A stretch of 64,000 nucleotides of DNA from Candidatus Gastranaerophilales bacterium (GTDB taxonomy: Bacteria > Cyanobacteriota > Vampirovibrionia > Gastranaerophilales > Gastranaerophilaceae): positions 1 to 64,000 of the forward strand of contig CALVDX010000004.1 in assembly GCA_944326425.1 (NCBI GenBank), read 5' to 3'. Made by a program: the position numbers and the translations under genes. Of the stretch, positions 36,226-45,076 are shown piece after piece. The notes under the pieces were generated by a model. The model was not told where the DNA came from and did no database searches. It worked only from the letters and a program-made list of their open reading frames with translations. Each line of letters begins with the position of its first letter. Within the stretch, counting starts at the first letter, position 1.

Positions 36226-37554
36226 ATGATTATTAATAAAGTTCTTGAAATTGTCCAAAATTTTCTGTCACCTCTGGTAGAAAAAAGTATTATTTTGAAA
36301 TTTATTGATAAGTTTATCTTTATTTCTATCTCTGCAGTAATTTTACTCTCGCTTTGTGCTCCGTCTGATACTATCGGGTATCTTGCTCTTGCCGCTATCT
36401 TTCTTACACTGATTAAAATTCTGGTAACTAAAGGGTTTAGGTTTGAGTACACAAAGTTTGAATTGTGTTTAATCATCTATCTTGCCTTTGTTATTATAAG
36501 TACTGCCGGGGCATCTTTGTTCTGGCTGAGTTTAAAAGGAATATTGAAAACCTTTATATATTTAGGTTATTACGTTACTTGTTCTATATATCTTAAAGAC
36601 AATAAAAAAGATATTTATAAAATCTTTGGTCTATTTATATTTTGTTTATCTTATGAGAGTATTGTGGGACTGCTGCAAAATTCATCGCATGCGGGCGCTC
36701 TGGCCGGTTGGCAGGATACATCAAACCTTAATCCTGAAGAGGTAATGACAAGGGTATACGGAACATTAAAGCCGCTTAATCCTAATCTCTTTGGTGGTTA
36801 TATGCTTGCCCTTGTTCCGGTTATTTATGGGATTACTGCGCTGCTGGCCGCAAATGGAAGCAGAGCAAGGTTTTCTATCGGGATTTTTATATCATTGCTT
36901 TCAACTGTTGTTATGCTTATGAGCGGGTGTAGAGGTGTATTTGCGGCTTATCCGTTTATGATGCTTGTTCCTGCAGTAATATTATTTATAAGATGTCCGG
37001 ATAAATTGAAAGGGTTGTTATATAAACTTTACGGTGGAATTTGTGTGCTGGGGGTTTTACTTGTTATGTTTTCAACCTCTTTGAAGGCGCGCGTATTAAG
37101 TATCTTTGCGATGCGGGGAGACAGTTCAACATCATTTAGATTTAATGTTTATCAGGCGTCTATCCAAATGTTTCAGGATAATCCGTTTTTAGGTATCGGG
37201 GTTGGCAACCAGAATTTTCGCGAAACCTATGGGCTGTATATGAAAACAGGTTATGATGCATTAAGTGCTTATAACATCTACCTTGAGACAGCTGTTGAGA
37301 GCGGTATTTTCGCCCTGTTCGCATTTTTAGGGTTTATCGGATTTCTTATAACGGGCGCTGTAAGAACTATTTTAAATTCCAGAAATATTAATAAAGTTAT
37401 AATTTTGACTGCAGCACTTACATCTGTTTGCGGAATACTTTTGCATGGTTTTGTTGATACAATATTTTTCCGGCCTCAGCTTCAGTTTGTGTTCTGGATG
37501 ATGGTTGCGGTAATAAGAGTGCTTGCCGATTTTGATACGGTAAAAGAAAACTAG
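36226..37554 (+). CDS. O-antigen ligase / IctB-family membrane protein
   Basis: A 442-residue polytopic membrane protein with about ten to twelve hydrophobic segments. The Wzy_C/O-antigen ligase region is recognisable: the large loop FRFNVYQASIQMFQDNPFLG, then IGVGNQNF and a tyrosine-rich stretch (YNIYLETAVESG). PLNPNLFGGYMLALVPVIYG and SGCRGVFAAYP are further matches to cyanobacterial IctB-like proteins. These enzymes join glycan chains to lipid carriers outside the inner membrane. It ends with a four-base overlap against mtnA on the other strand. Confidence 0.88.
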   Translation: MIINKVLEIVQNFLSPLVEKSIILKFIDKFIFISISAVILLSLCAPSDTIGYLALAAIFLTLIKILVTKGFRFEYTKFELCLIIYLAFVIISTAGASLFWLSLKGILKTFIYLGYYVTCSIYLKDNKKDIYKIFGLFIFCLSYESIVGLLQNSSHAGALAGWQDTSNLNPEEVMTRVYGTLKPLNPNLFGGYMLALVPVIYGITALLAANGSRARFSIGIFISLLSTVVMLMSGCRGVFAAYPFMMLVPAVILFIRCPDKLKGLLYKLYGGICVLGVLLVMFSTSLKARVLSIFAMRGDSSTSFRFNVYQASIQMFQDNPFLGIGVGNQNFRETYGLYMKTGYDALSAYNIYLETAVESGIFALFAFLGFIGFLITGAVRTILNSRNINKVIILTAALTSVCGILLHGFVDTIFFRPQLQFVFWMMVAVIRVLADFDTVKEN

Positions 37555-38600
37555 AACAGCGCAGCAATAGATGTTGTATAATCCGGTTTTATAATGCCTT
37601 TTTCAGTTATAATCCCTGTTATAAGTTCATTTGGGGTTACGTCAAATCCGGGGTTTATGATATTTACACCTTCTGCGCAAATTCTTTGTCCGTTAATGTG
37701 GGTTACTTCTTCAGCCGAACGTTCTTCAATCGGGATTTCATCGCCGGACTTAATTGAAGTATCAATTGTTGACAGCGGGGCTGCAATATAAAACGGGATG
37801 TTGTGGTATTTTGCTGCTATAGCAACAGTGTACGTTCCGATTTTATTTGCAGTATCACCGTTTGCTGCAATTCTGTCAGCACCTACTACAACAACATCTA
37901 TCATTCCTTTTTTCATGAAATAAGAACACATTCCGTCTGTAATTAAAGTTACAGGGATATTGTCCATTACAAGTTCAAAGGTTGTAATCTTTGCCCCTTG
38001 CTGGCGCGGACGTGTTTCATCTGCAAAAACTTTAACTGTGTTATCGTTTGCATAAGCCGAGCGTACAACCCCCAGTGCTGTACCGTACCCTACGGTTGCA
38101 AGTGCGCCGGCATTGCAGTGTGTTAAAATGGTTCCGCCTTTGGGTACTATTTCAGCTCCATAGTCACCGATTTTTTTGTTGATTTCAATATCTTCATTTT
38201 CAAGTTTTATACTGTTTTCAATCAATTCTTTGATTATGTTGTTGATATCGGAAGTTGAGTTTTTAATAATTTCTTTTTGTTTTTCAACCGCCCACATAAG
38301 ATTAACTGCGGTCGGGCGGGAGGTTTTCATATAATCTGCTTTTTGTAGAAGTTCTGTAATAAATTCTTCTCTTGAAAGGTTTTTCTTTGCAAGTTCCTGC
38401 GCATAAAGATTTATACCGTGCGCACCTGCAATTCCGATAGCCGGGGCTCCGCGTACAATCATTGTTTTGATTGCAGAGAACATTTCATCTCCGGTTGTTA
38501 TATTTACAAAAGAATACTCATAGGGTATTTTGGTCTGGTCTACCATTTTTGAATACGTATCAACCCATTCTATAGTTTTTATTTTTGATTGAAATTCCAT
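37551..38600 (-). CDS. mtnA: S-methyl-5-thioribose-1-phosphate isomerase MtnA
   Basis: Isomerises methylthioribose 1-phosphate to methylthioribulose 1-phosphate in methionine salvage. The 349-residue protein has the eIF2B-like fold with MIVRGAPAIGIAGAHG near the N-terminus, ILTHCNAGALATVGYGTALG with the catalytic cysteine, DETRPRQQGA, and DRIAANGDTANKIGTY with the catalytic aspartate. All are intact. The ATG follows AAAAAGGAGC. No other salvage genes are adjacent; metK lies 28 kb away. A ribose-1,5-bisphosphate isomerase role is less likely given the close match to MtnA. Confidence 0.95.
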   Translation of the reverse strand: MEFQSKIKTIEWVDTYSKMVDQTKIPYEYSFVNITTGDEMFSAIKTMIVRGAPAIGIAGAHGINLYAQELAKKNLSREEFITELLQKADYMKTSRPTAVNLMWAVEKQKEIIKNSTSDINNIIKELIENSIKLENEDIEINKKIGDYGAEIVPKGGTILTHCNAGALATVGYGTALGVVRSAYANDNTVKVFADETRPRQQGAKITTFELVMDNIPVTLITDGMCSYFMKKGMIDVVVVGADRIAANGDTANKIGTYTVAIAAKYHNIPFYIAAPLSTIDTSIKSGDEIPIEERSAEEVTHINGQRICAEGVNIINPGFDVTPNELITGIITEKGIIKPDYTTSIAALF

Positions 38601-38625
38601 TTTCGGCTCCTTTTTAGTATAAAAT

Positions 38626-39105
38626 CTATTTTATCTGAAAATCTATGTTTTCATTATCGGCTTTTTTTACACCTGTAATAAACTCATATAACCATACGGC
38701 AAAAAGTCCGCTAAAACTGTTTAGTAATGCGCTCATAAGTGCACTGAAAAAAATCATAAACAGTCCTATGACAAAAGCGCCGAACGAGGTAAAGAACATT
38801 GAGAAAAAATCACCGGTGTATTTAGAGAATATAAGCCCTATAAGAGAGCTTACGGGCAGGTATAATACACATAGCCCCAGAAAAGAAGCAAAACCTGCAA
38901 TTGCGCCAACGACTGCGCCCTCTCTTATGTTAATTAGACCTATTAAATTAAATTTTTTAAGGAAAATAACCATTGCTCCGCCTATAACAAACATTGCAAA
39001 AAGGAATGCAATAAGATTAAGCACAGGTAATAAAGTTATAAATCCTAATATTAAGCCGAATATAAAACTCAATATGCTTACCTGTTTAACAATTAAAAAA
39101 TTCAT
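38626..39105 (-). CDS. Four-helix membrane protein, hypothetical
   Basis: A 159-residue hydrophobic protein with four or five membrane segments (about 8-30, 33-50, 63-92 and 105-140), the glycine-rich EGAVVGAIAGFASFLG in the middle. Charged residues are few and mostly at the C-terminus. The layout resembles small uncharacterised bacterial membrane proteins of the DUF5518/TM2-like type, but no signature was certain. It lies 25 bases upstream of mtnA on the same strand. The ATG follows AGGGAGAAAG. Confidence 0.7.
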   Translation of the reverse strand: MNFLIVKQVSILSFIFGLILGFITLLPVLNLIAFLFAMFVIGGAMVIFLKKFNLIGLINIREGAVVGAIAGFASFLGLCVLYLPVSSLIGLIFSKYTGDFFSMFFTSFGAFVIGLFMIFFSALMSALLNSFSGLFAVWLYEFITGVKKADNENIDFQIK

Positions 39106-39324
39106 AACTTTCTCCCTTATGTCAATAATTGTGACATAATTTATTTAAAGTTACAATAGATTAAGTATTGTAAAATAATGGTGCTTAAATCTCTCCTGTG
39201 TTTGAATGATTTTTACAGAAATTATTATACTTATGGTTGATTTTTCCGTTATAATGAATTGACAAATAATATATAATAATTAATAAAATACAAACGCAAT
39301 CAACAATCATAAGGAGATAGAACT

Positions 39325-40629
39325 ATGGGAATGGCCGCATCACAAGCCCGTTATATCCAATTAACAGCACGTAAATCAAACTGTGAATATGAAGGACAAC
39401 AGATAAACCAGGCGAGAACAAATCTTGCAAATGAAGTTGCAGGACTGTTCAACAGAATGTTAGATTTAGAGCTTCCTGAAGTTCCCAGTACGTCAGATTA
39501 TACAACCGAACAATATTCATATACAGACGGAAATACAGATTACTATATAGACAGTTGGTCACAGACTTCTTCTTATGATGACAATTACAATTATGTAGTT
39601 ACGAGTCATTATATAAGAGATATTTTTAAGGGTGCTGAAAAAACACTTTCTGATCCTCAGGTTCAGGTTGCAAATACATACAGCGGGTACGTAAATGAAT
39701 CAGCCAGTGTTCAGGTTAATCCTGATAATTCTTATACCGTAACAAACTCCGATGGTACGACTGTTAATTATAATCGTGTTTCCGGGGTTGAAGATGAAGC
39801 ACTGACTGCACAGCTGCAAAGGTTTAAAGAAGCCATAGGTAATACGGACTTATCAAATGATAATATTGTTGGTTATCAGGAAGGCGATACCTGGCATTTT
39901 GCCTTAACGCAGGAACTTGACAATGTCGCAGGAGGAATGAGTACCGCCTACAGCGATTATGCAGAGACGGGATTCCCTACCTATGTCGGCAACAGCAGAG
40001 TTACAGAATTGACAAACCTTACGGAGGAACAAGCCGCAGAACTTTCACAAATAGTTCAGGATATTGCTGATTCAAATATTTCTAATTATTTTACTCTTAA
40101 CGCAGATGGCAGTTATACATATACAGGCTCCGGCATTTATACATTTAGTCTGAACGGAGAAGACTATTTTACTACGTATGATGATTTAATGAACAGTTAT
40201 AATAGCGCGTATATGTCGGATTCCCCGATTGATAATCAATCCTCCTTGTATTATTACAGTGCATCTTATGTACCAACAAAAATAACCAGTACGGGAAATG
40301 CTTTGCTTGAAACTGATGAAAGCGGCAGATTCTCCTCTGTAAGATTTGATAATGACTCAAATGTATATGCTCTTAATTATGAAACTGTAACAGATGATGC
40401 TGCTTATGAGGATGCAATGAATGAGTACAGGCATGCGGTAGAAGTTTATCAAAAGACAATTAATGATATTAATGCTCTTACTTCTACAATCCAAAAAGAG
40501 GATCAGCAGCTTGAATTGAAGCTGGAGCAGCTAGATACAGAGCAGGCTGCAATATCAACGGAAATGGAATCTGTGAAGAAAGTTATTGACGATTCTGTTG
40601 AAAAAATCTTCAATACGTTCCAAAGCTAG
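39325..40629 (+). CDS. MGMAASQAR-type protein with terminal coiled coils
   Basis: A 434-residue protein starting MGMAASQARYIQLTARKSNC, a start I remember from many Melainabacteria-type proteins without known function. Residues ~1-45 and ~345-434 are helical (C-terminal EDQQLELKLEQLDTEQAAI heptads), while the middle is rich in Tyr, Ser, Thr, Asn and Asp and probably beta-structured. Conserved helical ends around a variable middle resemble flagellin- or hook-like axial proteins, an inference only. No signal peptide. The ATG follows AAGGAGA, and a TATAAT stands about 70 bases upstream. Not in an operon. Confidence 0.75.
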   Translation: MGMAASQARYIQLTARKSNCEYEGQQINQARTNLANEVAGLFNRMLDLELPEVPSTSDYTTEQYSYTDGNTDYYIDSWSQTSSYDDNYNYVVTSHYIRDIFKGAEKTLSDPQVQVANTYSGYVNESASVQVNPDNSYTVTNSDGTTVNYNRVSGVEDEALTAQLQRFKEAIGNTDLSNDNIVGYQEGDTWHFALTQELDNVAGGMSTAYSDYAETGFPTYVGNSRVTELTNLTEEQAAELSQIVQDIADSNISNYFTLNADGSYTYTGSGIYTFSLNGEDYFTTYDDLMNSYNSAYMSDSPIDNQSSLYYYSASYVPTKITSTGNALLETDESGRFSSVRFDNDSNVYALNYETVTDDAAYEDAMNEYRHAVEVYQKTINDINALTSTIQKEDQQLELKLEQLDTEQAAISTEMESVKKVIDDSVEKIFNTFQS

Positions 40630-40691
40630 GATGAATAAATATAAGCCTGTTGTAGTCCTTAACCTTTTATTATGATTAAGCCTGCTGCAGG

Positions 40692-40720
40692 TTTTCCTAT
40701 ATCCAAAATAGTGGTATAAT
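40692..40720 (+). promoter_or_regulatory. Promoter giving a leaderless kinase message
   Basis: A perfect TATAAT ends six bases before the kinase ATG, so transcription would start at or next to the start codon. The -35 (TTTTCC, 17-base spacer) is poor. Confidence 0.45.
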
Positions 40721-40726
40721 TCTCTT

Positions 40727-41440
40727 ATGACTAAACAGGAAGATTTTGTTTCTACGGTATCCCATGAATTAAGAACGCCTTTGACCAGTATAAGAGGGTT
40801 CGCTCAAACGCTGCTTGCCTCATGGGATAGAATTGGTGATGATGATAAAAAAAAGTTTCTTAAAATTATCGAAGAACAGTCAAACAGGTTGATAGGGCTT
40901 GTAGAAAATATTTTATCAGTATCCTCAGGCGCCGAGGATAAACCTGTGCTTAAAAAAGCAGATATAAAGCAGGTTTTGGAACCGGTGCTGAAAGTTATCG
41001 GGCAAAAATATCAGAAACATAATATAGTTACAAACTATAATTTGAAACTTCCTGACGGGATGATTGATATAGAGCGTTTTCAGCAGGTAATGACAAATCT
41101 TATTGAAAATGCGTGTAAATATTCATCAGAAGGTACAACAGTGCTGGTTAGTACGGATTTTGCAGATAAAGAAGGGTATTTTTCTGTAAAAGTTACTGAT
41201 GAAGGTGTCGGGATTGCGGATAAAGATAAGGCTAAGATATTTGAAAAATTTGCAAGAATTGATAATCCGCTGACACGCAGTGTTCAGGGGAACGGGCTTG
41301 GACTTTATATTACAAAACATCTTGTTGAAATGATGAATGGTACAATAGAGTTAACAAATAATTATCCTAAAGGTACTGTATTTGAGGTGAAATTACCGTT
41401 ATATAATCCGGAGGAACAAATTTGTTCTGCAACATATTAA
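40727..41440 (+). CDS. Minimal histidine kinase without sensor domain
   Basis: A 237-residue kinase made only of the catalytic parts: HisKA with SHELRTPLTS (His13), then HATPase with NLIENACKYSS, DEGVGIADKDKAKIFEKFAR and GNGLGLYITKH. The resemblance is to the PhoR/WalK-type core. There are no membrane segments and no sensor domain ahead of the histidine, so it is cytoplasmic and must be controlled by a partner. It overlaps the following REC-containing gene by 19 bases, which should be its partner. No ribosome binding site precedes the ATG. Confidence 0.9.
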   Translation: MTKQEDFVSTVSHELRTPLTSIRGFAQTLLASWDRIGDDDKKKFLKIIEEQSNRLIGLVENILSVSSGAEDKPVLKKADIKQVLEPVLKVIGQKYQKHNIVTNYNLKLPDGMIDIERFQQVMTNLIENACKYSSEGTTVLVSTDFADKEGYFSVKVTDEGVGIADKDKAKIFEKFARIDNPLTRSVQGNGLGLYITKHLVEMMNGTIELTNNYPKGTVFEVKLPLYNPEEQICSATY

Positions 41441-42699
41441 TAATAGATAAACGGAAAGAGCTTCCGTTCAAATATAAAAAGAGTCTTGAAACTCCTGTAA
41501 TTACTGTTCATGTAGCCCGTGATATCCCTTCAGGGTTTGAATATCTGGAAGCGTATGAACCTGATTTAATTATAATATCAGACAGTTTAAACGGTAATAT
41601 TCCTGAATTATGCGAGCGGCTGAGAATTTTAACGTATAATATGCGTCCGGTGATTATAGTAATGTCAAAATCCTCAGATGTTAATGACCGTGTTGAATTC
41701 TTGAAATGCGGGGCGGATGATTTCATAAGTGAACCTGTTAATATTGAAGAGTTTAAAATGCGTATAAAAGCGCATTTGCGCAGAGATATAGAACTTAATC
41801 TTGATACTAAAACTCTTTTGCCTGATAAACGCCATATTTTACGTTCGCTTAAAAGAATTATATATGATAAAACAGAACGTGCGCTGCTTCTTGTGAGTAT
41901 TGAGAATTATTATATTTACAAATCTATTTACAGTGAGCTTGCCGCTGATAAACTTATACAGTCGTTTGTGACAATTATTAAATCGGCATTCAGTGAGAAT
42001 GACTATCTTGGACGTTTGTCCGAAAACGAATTTTTAATAATAACAACTCCCGGGATTGTAGAAAAGCTTGCAGGCTTTTTAACTTTTGCTTTTGATACTG
42101 TTGCGCCTAAATTTTACTCGGAAGAGGATATGAAACGCGGGTTTTCTCTTGTAAAAGGGGAACGTTATGCCGAAAGAAGGGTTGAACTTGTTTATATTCT
42201 TGCGGGCGGTTTGGAGGTCGATTATAGTAAATCAGAAACTCCGGAGGAGCTGATAGAACACTTACGCAGAATAAAATCAATGGCAAAATTACCTACAGGG
42301 TCTAACTATGCAATAGAAAGGCTTCAGCTTACGGGACTCGGTTCGGTGGTGACAAAGGAGTTTAATAAAAAAATATATATATGCGAGGAGGATGCCGCGT
42401 TGAGCTTGCTTCTGCAGACATCTCTTGAACTTCAGGGGTATGATATTTCCTGTGATTTAGAGCAGGACGTTCCGGCGGTTGTGATAATTGATGCAGGTGA
42501 TAAGTTAGAAAACCTTGGTTTTATACAAAAACTAAAACAGAACAGGAATTTTGTAAATACGCGTTTAATAGTAACCTCTTCAAAACACAACAAATCCGCT
42601 ATACTTAATACAAAAGCAGATTTATACCTGCCTAAACCTTATGAAATAGCGGATTTACTATATTGGGTTGATACTTTTATGAAAGAAGTAAATTATTAA
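41422..42699 (+). CDS. REC - GGDEF-like - REC response regulator
   Basis: A 425-residue regulator. An N-terminal receiver domain (~1-115) has its acceptor at Asp54 in IIISDSLNG. The middle (~120-300) has the fold of a GGDEF domain but reads LGRLSENEFLII where GG(D/E)EF should stand, so it should not make cyclic di-GMP. A second receiver (~315-425) starts KIYICEEDAALS and has VVIIDAGDK with its acceptor near 356. The output may therefore be protein binding. The start is TTG, eight bases after GGAGG, inside the kinase gene. Confidence 0.85.
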   Translation: MFCNILIIDKRKELPFKYKKSLETPVITVHVARDIPSGFEYLEAYEPDLIIISDSLNGNIPELCERLRILTYNMRPVIIVMSKSSDVNDRVEFLKCGADDFISEPVNIEEFKMRIKAHLRRDIELNLDTKTLLPDKRHILRSLKRIIYDKTERALLLVSIENYYIYKSIYSELAADKLIQSFVTIIKSAFSENDYLGRLSENEFLIITTPGIVEKLAGFLTFAFDTVAPKFYSEEDMKRGFSLVKGERYAERRVELVYILAGGLEVDYSKSETPEELIEHLRRIKSMAKLPTGSNYAIERLQLTGLGSVVTKEFNKKIYICEEDAALSLLLQTSLELQGYDISCDLEQDVPAVVIIDAGDKLENLGFIQKLKQNRNFVNTRLIVTSSKHNKSAILNTKADLYLPKPYEIADLLYWVDTFMKEVNY

Positions 42700-42887
42700 T
42701 CATCAAGCAAAGATGAAAGAACTTCAGCATTTTCTTCAGCATTCTTCATATTGCTCATTTTATTCTTTCTAAGATAGGAGCGCAAGGCTTCTCTAATTAA
42801 TTCACTTCTTGTTCTTTGTTCAGAATTAGCGATACTGTCTACTCTGTTAAGAAATTCGTCTGACATAGATATAAGAACTCTGGCCAT
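42696..42887 (-). CDS. Ribbon-helix-helix (CopG-type) regulator
   Basis: A 63-residue protein with the RHH pattern: beta strand ARVLISMSDEF, then helices LNRVDSIANSEQ and RSELIREALRSYLRKN. RHH dimers bind DNA, often as antitoxins or autorepressors. No toxin-like gene is directly beside it; upstream on the same strand, 137 bases away, lies the DUF262-like gene. The start is the ATG seven bases after AAGGAGG. The acidic tail (NAEENAEVLSSLLDD) might bind a partner. Confidence 0.85.
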   Translation of the reverse strand: MARVLISMSDEFLNRVDSIANSEQRTRSELIREALRSYLRKNKMSNMKNAEENAEVLSSLLDD

Positions 42888-43023
42888 ATTTCCCTCCTTC
42901 AACCATACTATTATAGCATATAAAAAGTATATTTCAATCTCATAATGGCTTTTTTCTGTTAATTTTTGTAAACCGGAGACTGCTGATAGCTTTTCTTAAG
43001 GTTTGACGGCAAAATTTAATAGT

Positions 43024-44136
43024 TTATTCTCCGTAAAGCATTTTATTGAGATCAGATATTAAATCATTGAAATTTGTACGCATGCCCGGATTGGCATTCC
43101 TGTTAATCAGGTATTCGTTTACCGCGGTAAGAATTTCTACAAAAGTATCTTTAGAAATACTCCCATCCTTATAATCCTCAAAAATTTCAAGAAGATATGC
43201 ATAAGTATCATTTCCTTTATTGAGCTTTATCTCAACAAATTTATTTTTAATATCTTCATCCGGAATATCAACATTTAAGATAGCATTATAAGTAATAGCT
43301 GCTTCATGCATTGTCTCTACCGCCTGTGCTGCGCTTTTATATTTTATAATTTCGTTAATATAATCTTTTAGTACTAAATAATAACTGTTATAAGGTATTT
43401 TTTTAATTTTATACTTAGTTATTAAGAAGTCTCTCAGGAACATTATAAGATAGTCTTTATTGTTAAAGAAAAGTTGTTCTATTTCAGACCATTCATATCC
43501 TGCATTTTGTTCGCGCAAGAAATCCCGTATCAGTGCAATTTGGTTAAGTTTTTGGTTATCAATATTTATAGAGTAATAAAAATCCCGTATCTGAGCTGTA
43601 CTCATGTCAGTCAGATTAATATTGTATAAATAGAGTTGATCAAGTTTATCCATTATGTTTTTTAGATCATAATTGCCTAATTTTAATCTTGTCCAATATT
43701 CATGATAAGTACAAAAGATTACTGTTTTTTTATTTTTACCGGAAATTCTTTCGCCTAAAAGCAGAGGTTCGTAAATATCATTATTAGTTCCTTTAAGTAT
43801 TATTTTAGGGCGGTCGTTGCGCAGCAAGTAACTGGCTTTAATTTTTCTGATTAGCAGCTCATTTCGTTCTGTAGTATTTTTCCAACACTCACAGACTGCA
43901 TAAAGGAACAGCGATAATCCGACCAGCCTGCTTATTCCGTCAACAATATACTGCTCTCCGATTTTTATCGGCTGAGAGTAGACTACCCCCATATTTACCT
44001 TTTCAGAGATATCAAACATGTCAAACATATAATTTGACAACTTAGCACTATACAAACATTTCTTTGCATAGTCTAAAGCGTATAAATGTCCGGTGTTTTC
44101 CAGAAATTCAAGTGATTTGTATAAATCCATGCTCAT
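43024..44136 (-). CDS. Degenerate DUF262-like (GmrSD/ParB-like) protein
   Basis: A 370-residue protein that resembles the DUF262 domain: QYIVDGISRLVGLSLFLYA at 62-80 stands where the nucleotide-binding DGQQRLTTL motif occurs, with DGISR at 66-70 replacing DGQ(Q)R. Further matches are FYYSINIDNQKLNQIALIRDFL and a late EDYKDGSISKDTFVEILTAV. In GmrSD enzymes this domain hydrolyses nucleotides and drives cleavage of modified phage DNA; here the motif is altered and no HNH (DUF1524) part is seen. It follows the winged-helix gene by six bases. No clear ribosome binding site, suggesting coupling to that gene. Confidence 0.55.
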   Translation of the reverse strand: MSMDLYKSLEFLENTGHLYALDYAKKCLYSAKLSNYMFDMFDISEKVNMGVVYSQPIKIGEQYIVDGISRLVGLSLFLYAVCECWKNTTERNELLIRKIKASYLLRNDRPKIILKGTNNDIYEPLLLGERISGKNKKTVIFCTYHEYWTRLKLGNYDLKNIMDKLDQLYLYNINLTDMSTAQIRDFYYSINIDNQKLNQIALIRDFLREQNAGYEWSEIEQLFFNNKDYLIMFLRDFLITKYKIKKIPYNSYYLVLKDYINEIIKYKSAAQAVETMHEAAITYNAILNVDIPDEDIKNKFVEIKLNKGNDTYAYLLEIFEDYKDGSISKDTFVEILTAVNEYLINRNANPGMRTNFNDLISDLNKMLYGE

Positions 44137-44142
44137 GCCAAT

Positions 44143-44691
44143 CTAGGCTGTTAGTATAAAACCGCCTCCCCGGCAGTTTTGTAATTTATCGCCCTCTATT
44201 TTCGCTCTCAAATTTTTAATATACTTATATACATAATCTCTCGGCAAACCTAATAGTTCTGCCAAGTCTTTTGCATAAACAGTTTTATTAACGTTAGCCA
44301 GCAGATAATCTAAAACAGCCTGCTCTCTGTCTGTTAATGATTTTTTTAATTCAATATTTACATCAATTTTAATTGCATCGTTAACTACCGGTGCCTTTTC
44401 ACTATTATTTTGTTGTTTAGGCTTGCTGATAGAAAACGGTGTATGAGAAATCTGGCGTTCTCTTTCAAAGGCTCTCTGGGCGATTGCCGCAAATTTATCC
44501 TGTTTATCTGTTTGAGGATGGCTGTCTGTTGTCATTTTTTGTTCGTTCATAACCATATCAACTACATCGTTGGTTGGTTTAGCTTCTTCAATTAATTTAC
44601 CCAGCCTTGCAGCATACTCCTCTAAAGTTATTTTTTCCAATGAGCTTCTCCACTGTTTAATTTCCTCTTTGGTCAAATACTCCGCCATCAT
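44143..44691 (-). CDS. Winged-helix protein, partner of the DUF262-like gene
   Basis: A 182-residue protein. Residues ~1-110 are helical then polar and linker-like; residues ~115-182 form a winged helix-turn-helix (SLTDREQAVLDYLLANVN, YAKDLAELLGLPRDYVYKYI, and a wing NCRGGGFIL). It should bind DNA or act as an assembly domain. Two ATGs three bases apart follow TAGGAGA; either could be used. The tandem direct repeat TTGTAAACT lies about 125 bases upstream and might be its operator. Function unknown. Confidence 0.7.
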   Translation of the reverse strand: MMAEYLTKEEIKQWRSSLEKITLEEYAARLGKLIEEAKPTNDVVDMVMNEQKMTTDSHPQTDKQDKFAAIAQRAFERERQISHTPFSISKPKQQNNSEKAPVVNDAIKIDVNIELKKSLTDREQAVLDYLLANVNKTVYAKDLAELLGLPRDYVYKYIKNLRAKIEGDKLQNCRGGGFILTA

Positions 44692-44928
44692 TATCTCCTA
44701 TAATTCCCATGTGATAATCAGATAAAATTTCTGTTACTTTTTAATTTATCATAAAATTCTTGTTTTGAATCAAAATGTTTCACGATGTAAATTTTTTCGT
44801 TAAAAGTTTACAAAGTTTACAATAAATTTTGTTTTCCAGATTATTGATAATTTGGTGAAAATGTTTAAAATTTTAGGCTTAACTATCACTGCCGGTTCAA
44901 CAAAATAAAGCCTTTCACCCCTAAAGGG

Positions 44929-44957
44929 TTGATTTTTTAAATACTTTGTTTTATAAT
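44929..44957 (+). promoter_or_regulatory. Promoter of the lytic transglycosylase
   Basis: TTGATT, a 17-base spacer and a perfect TATAAT. The leader of about 110 bases contains CTCC able to pair with GGAG of the ribosome binding site. The rest of 44692-45076 is AT-rich; it also has two tandem AGTTTACAA repeats near 44808-44823. Confidence 0.7.
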
Positions 44958-45076
44958 ACGGGTGACAATCACATAATTTGCGTTGAGGTTTTTTAATATC
45001 TTAATTTTATGAGGATTTTGATATTTTTGTTGCAGAGCTTCAAGCAAACTCCAACTGAACAAACGGAGAGAGGATT

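Noticed and set aside
42696-42887. Toxin-antitoxin pair with the ribbon-helix-helix gene as antitoxin
   Set aside because: No toxin-sized partner of a known family is adjacent on the same strand.
43024-44691. Complete GmrSD-type restriction system
   Set aside because: The key DGQ(Q)R motif is altered and the HNH/DUF1524 nuclease part is not visible, so only a DUF262-like relationship is claimed.
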